Shown here piece after piece: positions 1 through 10,249 of a stretch of 64,000 nt of DNA. This DNA comes from Tubulanus polymorphus (taxonomy: Eukaryota; Nemertea; Palaeonemertea; Tubulaniformes; Tubulanidae), in NCBI RefSeq assembly GCF_964204645.1, contig NC_134028.1:21922153-21986152 (forward strand). The letters are read 5' to 3'. The notes below the pieces were generated by a model. It did not search any database. It was not told the origin of the DNA and worked only from the letters and a program-made list of their open reading frames with translations. The position numbers and the translations under genes are program-made. Positions within the stretch are counted from its first letter, which is position 1. Each line of letters starts with the position of its first letter.

Positions 1-433
1 AGGTAATTGAAATTTCGAATTTTAATTGACGAATTTGTGTACAAAAGTAGCAAGATTATTGAAATACTTAATTTCTAGTGTGTTTAGCCGAGCAAAAATA
101 TCAGCAGCTGGCCCATGAAATCAAACTTCAAATTATACCGTTCATATACATGTACGTTATTGTATCATTTTCTCTACAAAATCAGGCGAGGTCCGTGATA
201 TTGTCCTGCGTCCATGGATAAAGCGAGGCCCTGAAAAAAGCATGAATTAAAAAAATATTCATTCCTCATTACGTAGATTTATAAATGAAACAAATAAACC
301 ACTATTTCTATTGGTTTGCAGCATCTCGAGCAACAATGTAATGTTAGATTTCTCATATTGGCCGAGCTAATAAACAGTTATGTTCGAATGATTCCGACAT
401 CTTTCAGTGGTAAAAACCAATCTACCCGTTGTA
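1..433. other. Gene-free left edge
   Basis: I see no supportable coding region, RNA gene or clear repeat here. The stretch is AT-rich and leads into the upstream block of the first cysteine-rich peptide gene. Confidence 0.5.
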
Positions 434-554
434 TTTGAACAGTTGGTGGGATGAGCGCCCATATCAAATATCGCTCTCCATCATAATATCCAACAATGAA
501 ACATATTTAATCGTCATAACAAATGCTATCTGAGATCTGCGTAGTTAACGACAG
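434..554 (+). promoter_or_regulatory. Upstream block shared by the cysteine-rich peptide genes
   Basis: Two words recur upstream of both intact 8-cysteine peptide genes: TGTATTTGAACAG (near 434 here, near 32493 in the other gene) and a GATSTGCRYAGT-type word about 60 bases before the ATG (near 533 here, near 32602 there). Both also occur in the orphan block at 25881-26028. Conservation against a diverged background suggests core-promoter or 5' UTR sequence. No convincing TATA box is visible. Confidence 0.4.
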
Positions 555-598
555 AAAATATCCAGTAAAGTCGAGAATTTCGACAGCAATCTGTGAAC

Positions 599-1143
599 AT
601 GTCATCAAAGGTAATGTGACTATTCATTTATACATGTATATAAAATCGTTAGTTTTCTTTGAATATCGTTAAATACCTTAGAAATGCTAACATCTCATCC
701 ACTCGATTCAACCCTGCGATCGTCCACGTACATTTAAGCAAAGAACATCATTGAATGTATAAGCAAACACATTACCGTGGGGTAACGTTAAATGTATTCT
801 TACAGCAGGAAAACTGCTTTTTGATTTGCGACATTTTTCCTTGAAATCGAGTAATTTCTAGAACTATCTAATGTATGAAATAGTTTAAACAGTTCCTTCC
901 GTCGCTGCTGCAAATTGAGACATTTAAAAACATTTTTTTCTTGTTTTTCAGTGTATACTGATTTTAGTTCTGATGATGGTCGCTTCGGGCGCTGGGGTTG
1001 TTAACGGTGACTTGGCGGCCCTAATGAATAAATGTTCAATTTGTCGCTTGAACTGCATTGCAGGATGTACCAGTAACCCAATTGGCTACAATTACTGCTA
1101 TAGTCGATGTTACGGAAACAACTGCGCTAAATGTCGTAATTAG
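599..1143 (+). CDS. Small secreted 8-cysteine peptide (copy A)
   Basis: Two exons, 599-610 and 952-1143, joined by a phase-0 intron (GTAATG donor, TTTTTCAG acceptor), give a 67-residue precursor. The first exon encodes only MSSK. The second opens with a hydrophobic core (residues 5-22), so a signal peptide probably ends near residue 23. The rest is a compact domain with eight cysteines spaced C-x2-C-x3-C-x3-C-x9-C-x3-C-x4-C-x2-C, consistent with four disulfides. The paired C-x3-C spacing suggests a helical hairpin, but this is inference. A role as a host-defence, venom-like or signalling peptide is possible; I do not recognise the family. Copy B at 32660-33463 has the same exon structure, intron position and nearly the same cysteine spacing. 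A truncated copy lies at 9979-10046. Confidence 0.75.
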
Positions 1144-1406
1144 TTACGGATACGTAGATAAACGTAACACACCTTAAGCTCACGTGAAGATAAGTAAAAA
1201 AAAAAACAATTATCAATTCACACACAGTTCCACCGTCGTTGGTTGTTATTTATTGGTTGAAAGTTCATTTCTTCGGTAAAAACGTGCAATTTCATCTCTA
1301 CAGCAACAATATGGAAAACTATTGAAAAAGAAAATAGATTTCACAAATACATTTATACGTGAGAATTTATGCATAATAGAACATCGACCTAAAACTATAT
1401 GCTATA

Positions 1407-1979
1407 TTGTACGAATCTTTCCTTCTGTCTATGTTCAGTAAAGGTGTTTCAATGCTTCGTAACTATTTAACTGTTATTATTGAATGCGAAAGATTGATTA
1501 CTTTTATTTTTCCATCACACGTAAAGAACAGCTTTAACTCATTCGTCATCGCTACGTTTGTATTATCATTTTATATGTTCATATATGTTCATTTTATATG
1601 TACATCAATATGTTCTTATTATCCGATCACAACAAGCGTAAAATTACAAATCAGTTACAGAGGTTTTCTTTCCATTCTTTACAAAGCTTACACTGGAGGA
1701 TGGAGTTTATATACAAATTCGTAAAATCATGACCAGCTTTTTTATTCCGAACAATCCTACTTTTCACAGCGAATGTTGTCCTTAATTGTCCTAAGTATCA
1801 AATCCACGCAACGGAATCGACCCTCAGCGACAAAGATTTTACGAACTCAAAATCCGAAGCCAACTAAAACGGTGCTTACAATAACTATCATATTCACGAT
1901 CGTAGAATTTTCAAAAAGAATTTTACAAGCAGACGTTTCATGCAATCTACCTGTTCTCATCGATTCTAAATTCAAATAA
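1407..1979 (+). pseudogene. Class A GPCR fragment, frameshifted
   Basis: Two open stretches in different frames resemble the GPCR at 34204-35196. The first (from about 1430) matches TM3 and its cytoplasmic end, with an ERL triplet in place of DRY (MLRNYLTVIIECERL). The second (about 1773-1979) matches the TM5-TM6 region. TM1, TM2 and TM7 are absent, there is no ATG, and the frame breaks near 1720-1770, so this is a decayed remnant. It lies just downstream of peptide gene A, as another GPCR remnant lies just upstream of peptide gene B. Confidence 0.6.
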
Positions 1980-2007
1980 TGATTTCATTCTTTGTACAGT
2001 CGTCAAC

Positions 2008-2034
2008 GGTGAAACAAAAATATTTTGTTTCACC
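2008..2034. repeat. Perfect 12-bp-arm hairpin
   Basis: GGTGAAACAAAA and its exact reverse complement are separated by three bases. It lies just 3' of the GPCR remnant. It may be a structured element or chance in AT-rich DNA. Confidence 0.5.
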
Positions 2035-2254
2035 TTTTGAAAATGAACTGAAATTCTGACAATACATGGTCGGAAGTTTAAAGACAAATATTATCGAAAG
2101 TGAAAAATATTATCGAATAGTATAATAACTATTTTTCTCATGTATTCATTGATAACGATGACGTTATCGGTGTCTAATTCTCTCATATTTTGTCCAGTTG
2201 TTGGCTTAGTGTTCCGGGCTCATGTTGGACGAATTCCAATTCTAGTTTGACCAG

Positions 2255-3060
2255 ACTCCCGGCGAGGCTATTTACAATTCGACCTCCCCTTCTACTACCA
2301 CTCGAGGATCTATCTCCGCTACAAGATCTAATAATCGCAAGCCATTTAGGATAAGCCCTAAAAATGAAAAAAAAAACTACTCAAAATGAAAGAAAAAAAA
2401 ACTCGCATTAAAGCTTATTTATATCATAACAGCGCCTAGCTTAGATAACGTCTCATTGTTATATATCAACGTAAAAAAGGATTAAACATGCCTTGAGAGA
2501 ACCTACGAACTTAGAAGTGAAACAGGTATCATAAGCGCGCGCTGGGTTTTCCTTTCACAAAAAGATTTACATGGTAAAAACTGATGCAGATGTAAAAACG
2601 GATTGATTAAAAACTGATGCGAAATAACGAACATGCTTCCAAGTACTTTTAAGTCAAGTAGTGTACTAGATAATTTGATGGGGATATCGTCCTTGTTGAA
2701 TATGTATTCATAAAACCAGGAACTGAACATTAATACGGTATTCATAGCTATAGAAAGCGATTGAAGGTCATAGAAGAATTGATTACTGGCATAATCATTC
2801 ATGTGTCGAGATCTTATTATTTCACATATGTCGAGGAAAATACCTCAGAATTGCCACCAGTTCGTAGTTTACTTTTTTAATGTTTTCTTCTCTAAACGAT
2901 GAGAAAAGATGAAATACTAGCAATGGTTCCGGTGAATGGTCTGGATATCTGTAGATTTCGGGCACTGAGGCCGATTTTTTCAGGCTTGAAACCACCGATG
3001 TATAGGATAGATACGATGGATTACGTTACGATAGGACCGTCGGAACGAATTGTAAGTTGA
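2255..3060. repeat. Decayed segmental copy of the neurexin LNS6-exon block
   Basis: This stretch aligns by eye with 13030-13790 over most of its length. Both contain a CTCATTTGTTT-free AT-rich intron, the word CAGCAATGGTTCCGGTGAATGG-type sequence, and a copy of the neurexin exon whose true version is 13666-13788. On the minus strand the copy still reads YIGGFK and then RPFTGTIA (about 2905-3005), but an in-frame TAA lies further 5' in the exon. I read it as a duplicated, non-functional exon with its flanking intron. The tandem duplication at 2946 begins inside it. Confidence 0.6.
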
Positions 3061-3908
3061 AGTTGGCTGATCAAAAATAGATTCTAGGGTTTGTGGGTGC
3101 ACCCCAATAAAATTTTGAAAAATAAGATGCAATTAGGTGCATTCTGAGCCTTTTCGTGGTTGAAATTAGCAATTATATATGCTCACAATTTCACCATTTT
3201 CGTCGACTATACGTAAAAAGATAATGACGATTACAACAGTGCACATTCAAGGAAGCTAAGGATACATTGTATAACATGATGGTTAACATTTATTAAAACC
3301 CACATGGCGATATATCGCGATATTCGACATACGTAGATATGGCGACTTGCCGAGTTGGAACGCCTGGAGCCCCTCTATCGCTTCCGTAGTTCTTTGATGT
3401 GGAGAAAAAGCTGCCCATCAACTTTTCAATAGACGTGTAAATTCTACCTTCCACTAGGCCCCTTTCTGTAGACCTGTTGACATTAGTATTAGTGCTATTG
3501 CGCTATTTCGCTGATTTCGCTCTTAGAAAGCTGGCAAACTTTATCACCCAAGCACACTACTCAAGGAATTCAGTACAGTAAAAAAAAAACAAATAGAATG
3601 GCAAATTAAAACAATAGTTCAGAAGTATCTCAAGCCTTTTCTAATATAAAGAACTAAGTCAAGACGAGTTCTTCTTGTAGAATTTATAAGTTGGCAGAGT
3701 TTTAAATGACTGGTCTAATTCTGTAGTAGGGTTTTATGTGCGCTGCGCGTATGTCATTGAAAAAAGCACAAACTAACTAAAAATGATATTCGTTGAATAT
3801 GTTCAACTGACGACAGTTTGTTCTATTGAGTCTTCATAAGACTATGTTTGACCATAGCCTTAGATAACTCCAACATTACATTCATATTCAACGACAGACT
3901 GAATCCTG
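3061..3908. other. Gene-free 3' flank of GPCR copy 1
   Basis: No coding signal is seen on either strand. The stretch is nearly identical to 6546-7393 in the second unit, so it is useful for dating the duplication. Confidence 0.5.
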
Positions 3909-4895
3909 CTAGTATTTCAAATTTTGAGAATGGTGATTGATATGTGTTTTGACGCCGCAGAATCTCGCGAGGAAGTACCTACGGATTTCTCTTCCGACAA
4001 GAATGTAAATATAGAAATTCAGTGCGAAATTGCTCGACAGTAAAATATTAAAAAACCGGTCGAGAAAATGTTTTATATTGTAAGGTATCGGTATAAATGT
4101 CATGATCGTCGATGGCATAGTGGTAACAGTAAACACTGTCGATACGGCCAGCAGTATGATAGTTGTACGTCTAGTCTTCACCGAGTTAACATGGCTCGAT
4201 GTCAACTCCGGTGACGTTTTGAAAAGATTTAAGATAATGATGAAGTTAGCGCACATGATGATACACAATGGCGCGACGTAAGTGTACGAGACGCTGAATA
4301 CCATTGCCGCTTGTTTTGCGGATAATAACATACAGCAACCGAAACCTTTCACGTGTTTTATATTGATAATCGTCCAAGATGCGGCTATTGAATTCACGGT
4401 AAAAATAATCGTGAGAATTATACGAGCGAATTTCGGTGTGCATAGCGACCTTGACGCGAACGGAAAAAGAACGATTGCCAGGCGTTCTATAGTTACAACG
4501 ACAATTATCCACGTACTCAGGTAAGCACTCCAGAATGGCAGGTATTCGTAGATTGCGCATATCACCAAACTGGCCGGATGTAAATGGAAGTCTGCGAGCT
4601 GGACGAGTATGTACTGCAGCATAGGGAGACCGGCGCCAGCGATGCACGCGGGCATGTCAGCGATCGCTAATACGACGAGGTAGTTGGCGTACGAAAAACG
4701 ACGAAAACGTTTACTACTCATAATTAGGAAGCTGGCCACGTTGCCGAATAATCCCAAACTGAAAATAATCGGTAACGTTATGACGGTTAATGCACGCGCG
4801 GCGCCAGTGGCGTGGATCACGGAATTAAGCATCTGATAACTGATGTAGGCAGTTGTAACGCCATTGTCGAGTGTAGGATGTCGTGTACTATTCAT
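3909..4895 (-). CDS. Class A (rhodopsin-like) orphan GPCR, copy 1
   Basis: A single-exon gene of 328 residues starts at a clear ATG (4895). Seven hydrophobic segments are visible. TM1 carries GNVASF (the GN motif), TM2 reads LAIADMP (the LAxxD motif), TM3 ends TIERLAI (ERL instead of DRY) and TM7 has NFYIYI in place of NPxxY. NST at residues 2-4 is a likely N-glycosylation site. The layout resembles the FMRFamide-receptor-like peptide receptors expanded in lophotrochozoans; the ligand cannot be inferred. Copy 2 at 7394-8380 differs by three bases and one residue (Arg to Lys in the third cytoplasmic loop). Confidence 0.9.
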   Translation of the reverse strand: MNSTRHPTLDNGVTTAYISYQMLNSVIHATGAARALTVITLPIIFSLGLFGNVASFLIMSSKRFRRFSYANYLVVLAIADMPACIAGAGLPMLQYILVQLADFHLHPASLVICAIYEYLPFWSAYLSTWIIVVVTIERLAIVLFPFASRSLCTPKFARIILTIIFTVNSIAASWTIINIKHVKGFGCCMLLSAKQAAMVFSVSYTYVAPLCIIMCANFIIILNLFKTSPELTSSHVNSVKTRRTTIILLAVSTVFTVTTMPSTIMTFIPIPYNIKHFLDRFFNILLSSNFALNFYIYILVGREIRRYFLARFCGVKTHINHHSQNLKY

Positions 4896-5114
4896 TGTGT
4901 ATCCAACATAGGTCGCGAAGCGCTCTGCGCATAATACTCTATTTTCCTTATCATACTTACTCGTGGTTTGAAATCATTCAGACAAGTTTCCCGCACGCCC
5001 TCGAGCAAAATGAAGCCGACTGAAAAATGTATAGTATCTTGTGCGTCTTGGTATTTTATGTTTTTAGCCGACGTATATATTCACCATGCTCACGGGTATC
5101 CTGTTTATCTATAT

Positions 5115-5722
5115 CTATGTCTGAAATGTCTGAAAGAGGTCGAAATCTATCCATCGGATCCGTTTAAACGCAACGCCGAAAATATGGAGAACGCTCACCA
5201 AACTTTCCGTTTGAACATTGTCCATTTTCAGAATCGTTCTCGAATCGATCAACTTCACAGACTTGTAGTGAATTTCAATAACAGCTGATTTGTAATGATG
5301 CGAATCACTGACAGAGATTAATAATGGCTGGGACTTGTCTCCCAAACACGACAAATACGGGCCTGATAGTGATGCCGACTTAATGAATCCAGCTAGAAAA
5401 ATTCGATTATTAGAGTTAATGAGGCTTCCCGGTTCGCTAAACTCTCGACGCGGTATTTTCAATTTGGTAGCGCTGGACTGACTGGATCGTCAAGTGGCCA
5501 ACGACTGATCCAGTAACTAAACTGTACAAACATCACTCCGTTTTTAATGATTATATTAGATGGCTGGATGCCGTTTTTGTGGAGATCATCAACGACATCG
5601 GTTCGCTCGGTGGACGCATCGCCGTTCGTGAAAACTCGTAACGTTATTCGTTTCACGTAGAATTGTCCAATAAAAGCGTACAAATACTTGTTATTGCACG
5701 CGATGCGGTGAAACTGAATCAC
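5115..5722 (-). other. Coding-like remnant upstream of GPCR copy 1
   Basis: Two consecutive open stretches, 5459-5722 and 5115-5462, lie in different frames. The first opens immediately after a TAG that could serve as a splice acceptor and reads through IIIKNGVMFVQFSYW. The second contains LLISVSDSHHYKSAVIEIHY. Their residue composition looks protein-like, and both were inherited by the second tandem unit, where the frame is broken by an extra stop. I do not recognise a domain. With a possible decayed signal-peptide exon near 6190-6240 it may be the remains of a secreted-protein gene. Confidence 0.3.
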
Positions 5723-7393
5723 CTAATGCAATTTCGTGGATATCATTTTCGTTACGAAATAGAATAGTTTTTGAGAAACGACGGGCGTATGCCAGGAATG
5801 AATTGTGTTCCGAACCATCGCAAGCTGCAAATAAGATTGGATTTGACTCTTTAGATCAATCGTTCAGTCGCCACGAGGGCGCTTTCTTTGCAGGTTTCTA
5901 CATTATAAGTCCAGTCACCTTTCTCGATTCTGCACTTCTATTGCGGTAGGGTTGATAATGACATCATCAGGTCTGGTAGCTGGAAAATTGAATACAACTA
6001 GATTTGAGAAGAAAAGTCACACATCGATTAGAATAACAGTATCGCGTTTTGACTTGTGCGGCTTAACGAAATAAAAAGTGTTGATTATTACATTTTTATG
6101 TACAGCGTATTGCGTGGTTCTGTTATATGAAAGGTTTAATTCCCGTTTTTACTCTAGCGGCGAAAATATAGATTAGAAAAATTACCTGCGATCGGGGTCA
6201 CAATGAAAAGATATACGCATGTTCGTGAATTTTCACAGTTTGTCTTGAATTCGGTCCAATCGATCAAAATATCAAGATTAACAATTTAAACTAAGTGAAA
6301 CTTATTAGAAAGATTGGACAAAATTGTAAACGATACATATAATATACTTTGCAATTCACAATTCGACTCTAATTAATGGAATTTTTTTTAATTTTTGTAT
6401 GTCACATCTGGGGTTCTGTAATATTAAGTGTATCTGTAGATTTCGGGCACTGAGGCCGTTTTTTTCAGGCTTGAAACCACCGATGTATAGGATAGATACG
6501 ATGGATTACGTTACAATATGACCGTCGGAACGAATTGTAAGTAAAAGTTGGCTGATCAAAAATAGATTCTAGGGTTTGTGGGTGCATCCCAATAAAATTT
6601 TGAAAAATAAGATGCAATTAGGTGCATTCTGAGCCTTTTCGTGGTTGAAATTAGCAATTATATATGCTCACAATTTCACCATTTTCGTCGACTATACGTA
6701 AAAAGATAATGACGATTACAACAGTGCACATTCAAGGAAGCTAAGGATACATTGTATAACATGATGGTTAACATTTATTAAAACCCACATGGCGATATAT
6801 CGCGATATTCGACATACGTAGATATGGCGACTTGCCGAGTTGGAACGCCTGGAGCCCCTCTATCGCTTCCGTAGTTCTTTGATGTGGAGAAAAAGCTGCC
6901 CATCAACTTTTCAATAGACGTGTAAATTCTACCTTCCACTAGGCCCCTTTCTGTAGACCTGTTGACATTAGTATTAGTGCTATTGCGCTATTTCGCTGAT
7001 TTCGCTCTTAGAAAGCTGGCAAACTTTATCACCCAAGCACACTACTCAAGGAATTCAGTACAGTAAAAAAAAAACAAATAGAATGGCAAATTAAAACAAT
7101 AGTTCAGAAGTATCTCAAGCCTTTTCTAATATAAAGAACTAAGTCAAGACGAGTTCTTCCTGTAGAATTTATAAGTTGGCAGAGTTTTAAATGACTGGTC
7201 TAATTCTGTAGTAGGGTTTTATGTGCGCTGCGCGTATGTCATTGAAAAAAGCACAAACTAACTAAAAATGATATTCGTTGAATATGTTCAACTGACGACA
7301 GTTTGTTCTATTGAGTCTTCATAAGACTATGTTTGACCATAGCCTTAGATAACTCCAACATTACATTCATATTCAACGACAGACTGAATCCTG

Positions 7394-8380
7394 CTAGTAT
7401 TTCAAATTTTGAGAATGGTGATTGATATGTGTTTTGACGCCGCAGAATCTCGCGAGGAAGTACCTACGGATTTCTCTTCCGACAAGAATGTAAATATAGA
7501 AATTCAGTGCGAAATTGCTCGACAGTAAAATATTAAAAAACCGGTCGAGAAAATGTTTTATATTGTAAGGTATCGGTATAAATGTCATGATCGTCGATGG
7601 CATAGTGGTAACAGTAAACACTGTCGATACGGCCAGCAGTATGATAGTTGTACGTTTAGTCTTCACCGAGTTTACATGGCTCGATGTCAACTCCGGTGAC
7701 GTTTTAAAAAGATTTAAGATAATGATGAAGTTAGCGCACATGATGATACACAATGGCGCGACGTAAGTGTACGAGACGCTGAATACCATTGCCGCTTGTT
7801 TTGCGGATAATAACATACAGCAACCGAAACCTTTCACGTGTTTTATATTGATAATCGTCCAAGATGCGGCTATTGAATTCACGGTAAAAATAATCGTGAG
7901 AATTATACGAGCGAATTTCGGTGTGCATAGCGACCTTGACGCGAACGGAAAAAGAACGATTGCCAGGCGTTCTATAGTTACAACGACAATTATCCACGTA
8001 CTCAGGTAAGCACTCCAGAATGGCAGGTATTCGTAGATTGCGCATATCACCAAACTGGCCGGATGTAAATGGAAGTCTGCGAGCTGGACGAGTATGTACT
8101 GCAGCATAGGGAGACCGGCGCCAGCGATGCACGCGGGCATGTCAGCGATCGCTAATACGACGAGGTAGTTGGCGTACGAAAAACGACGAAAACGTTTACT
8201 ACTCATAATTAGGAAGCTGGCCACGTTGCCGAATAATCCCAAACTGAAAATAATCGGTAACGTTATGACGGTTAATGCACGCGCGGCGCCAGTGGCGTGG
8301 ATCACGGAATTAAGCATCTGATAACTGATGTAGGCAGTTGTAACGCCATTGTCGAGTGTAGGATGTCGTGTACTATTCAT
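7394..8380 (-). CDS. Class A orphan GPCR, copy 2
   Basis: Nearly identical to the gene at 3909-4895: 328 residues, intronless, with the same ERL and NFYIY motifs. I count three base differences in 987: two silent (Val GTT/GTA and Phe TTC/TTT) and one Arg/Lys change in the loop before TM6. The reading frame is intact, so both copies could make receptor. The flank 5' of the gene has diverged far more than the gene itself, which fits gene conversion or purifying selection on a recent duplicate. Confidence 0.9.
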   Translation of the reverse strand: MNSTRHPTLDNGVTTAYISYQMLNSVIHATGAARALTVITLPIIFSLGLFGNVASFLIMSSKRFRRFSYANYLVVLAIADMPACIAGAGLPMLQYILVQLADFHLHPASLVICAIYEYLPFWSAYLSTWIIVVVTIERLAIVLFPFASRSLCTPKFARIILTIIFTVNSIAASWTIINIKHVKGFGCCMLLSAKQAAMVFSVSYTYVAPLCIIMCANFIIILNLFKTSPELTSSHVNSVKTKRTTIILLAVSTVFTVTTMPSTIMTFIPIPYNIKHFLDRFFNILLSSNFALNFYIYILVGREIRRYFLARFCGVKTHINHHSQNLKY

Positions 8381-8635
8381 TGTGTATCCAACATAGGTCG
8401 CGAAGCGCTCTGCGCATAATACTCTATTTTCCTTATCATACTTACTCGTGGTTTGAAATCATTCAGACAAGTTTCCCGCACGCCCTCGAGCAAAATGAAG
8501 CCGACTGAAAAAATGTATAGTATCTTGTGCGTCTTGGTATTTTATGCTTTTAGCCGACGTATATATTCACCATGCTCACGGGTATCCTGTTTATCTATAT
8601 CTATGAAATGTCTGAAAAAGGTCGAAATCTATCCA

Positions 8636-9207
8636 TCAGATCCGTTTAAACGCAACGCCGAAAATATGGAGAACGCTCACCAAACTTTCCGTTTGAACAT
8701 TGTCCATTTTCAGAATCGTTCTCGAATCGTTCAACTTTACAGACTTGTCGTGAATTTCAATAACAGCTGATTTGTAATGATGCGAATCACTAACAGAGAT
8801 TAATAATGACTGGGACTTGTCTGCCAAACACGACAAATACGGGCCAGATAGTGATGCCGACTAAATGAATCCAGCTAGAAAAATTCGATTATTTGAGTTA
8901 ATGAGGCTTCCCGGTTCGCTAAACTCTCCACGCGGTATTTTCAATTTGGTAGCGCTGAACTGACTGGATCGTCAATTGGCCAACGACTGATCCAGTAACT
9001 AAACTGTACAAACATCACTCCGTTTTTAATGATTATATTAGACGGCTGGACGCCGTTTTTGTGGAGATCATCAACGACATATCGGTTTGCTCGGTGGACG
9101 CATCGCCGTTCGTGAAAACTCGTAACGTTATTCGTTTCACGTAGAATTGTCCAATAAAAGCGTACAAATACTGGTTATTGCACGCGATGCGGTGAAACTG
9201 AATCACC
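8636..9207 (-). pseudogene. Second, more decayed copy of the coding-like remnant
   Basis: This matches 5115-5722 from unit 1. Serine- and histidine-rich LLISVSDSHHYKS is still readable, but the codon that was TTA in unit 1 (near 8862) is now part of a TAG stop, and indels near 8515 and 9080 shift the frame. Function in this copy is unlikely. Confidence 0.4.
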
Positions 9208-9978
9208 TAATGCGATTTCGTGGATACTATTTTCGTTACGAAATAGAATAGTTTTTGAGAAGCGACGGGCGTATGCCAGGGAATGAATTGTGTTCCGAAC
9301 CATCGCAAGCTGCAAATAAGATTGGATTTGACTCTTTAGATCAATCGTTCAGTCGCCACGGCAGGTTTCTACATTATAAGTCTAGTCACCTTTCTCGATT
9401 CTGCACTTCTATTGCGGTAGGGTTGATAATGACATCATCAGGTCTGGTAGCTGGAAAATTGAATACAACTAGATTTGAGAAGAAAAGTCACACATCGATT
9501 AGAATAACAGTATCGCGTTTTGACTTGTGCGGCTTAACGAAATAAAAAGTGTTGATTATTACATTTTTATGTACAGCGTATTGCGTGGTTCTGTTATATG
9601 AAAGGTTTAATTCCCGTTTTTACTCTAGCGGCGAAAATATAGATTAGAAAAATTACCTGCGATCGGGGTCACAATGAAAAGATATACGCATGTTCGTGAA
9701 TTTTCACAGTTTGTCTTGAATTCGGTCCAATCGATCAAAATATCAAGATTAACAATTTAAACTAAGTGAAACTTATTAGAAAGATTGGACAAAATTGTAA
9801 ACGATATATAATAATATACTTTGCAATTCACAATTCGACTCAAATTAATGGAATTTTTTTTAATTTTTGTATGTCACATCTGGGGTTCTGTAATATTAAG
9901 TGTATAGAATTATGTGAAATAAGTTTCTTCCGTCGCTGCTGCAAAAAAGTATCGAAACATTTGAACTTTGCTTTTTAG

Positions 9979-10046
9979 TGTATGTTGATTTTAGTTCTGG
10001 TAATGGTCGCGACGGGCGCTGTGGTTGCTAACGATGATTCAGTCAT
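9979..10046 (+). pseudogene. Truncated 8-cysteine peptide gene (copy C)
   Basis: A polypyrimidine tract and TTTTTAG acceptor are followed by sequence nearly identical to the second-exon start of copy A, giving CMLILVLVMVATGAVVAND in frame. Similarity ends within the signal-peptide and propeptide junction and no cysteine domain follows. The upstream intron end (9921-9978) is also shared with copy A (895-951), but no first exon is present. The gene was apparently cut on the left by the duplication breakpoint and on the right by other DNA. Confidence 0.7.
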
Positions 10047-10249
10047 TACTGTCGGCCTGCACGGACATACTTTCGGCACACTCCGTCGTCGTATCTTGTT
10101 TCAATTTTGGGTTTTATTTTGTTGTCAGTTAGCGGTTTGAGTGATTTCGTTCGCTAGACGAGGATCCTCCCATGTGTGGGTTACATTCCTCAGGTCTCTC
10201 TGTTGTTTTTCCATTAACTACTCATTCACCCGATGAGGCTTCTATTCAT

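Larger units (their letters stand above)
2946..6430. repeat. Tandem duplication unit 1 (3,485 bp)
   Basis: This unit is repeated head to tail at 6431-9905. The left flank, the internal junction and the right flank share only the triplet TAT, so the duplication arose at 3-bp microhomology. It contains the neurexin pseudo-exon 5' end, an intronless GPCR on the minus strand and a stretch of decayed coding-like sequence. Divergence is uneven: about 0.5% over 3010-4895, about 3% over 4968-5900 and again very low to 6430 (hand counts). Confidence 0.9.
6431..9905. repeat. Tandem duplication unit 2
   Basis: Second copy of the 2946-6430 unit, slightly shorter because of small indels; for example, a stretch of about 15 bases at 5875-5891 is missing near 9359. 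The end is marked by TAATATTAAGTGTA followed by sequence absent from unit 1. Only the 5' half of the neurexin pseudo-exon is included. Confidence 0.9.

Noticed and set aside
4246-4647. 133-codon minus-strand frame inside the GPCR (repeated at 7731-8132) and the 80-codon plus-strand frame at 4282-4524
   Set aside because: Shadows of the GPCR reading frame; they are identical in both copies only because the gene is.
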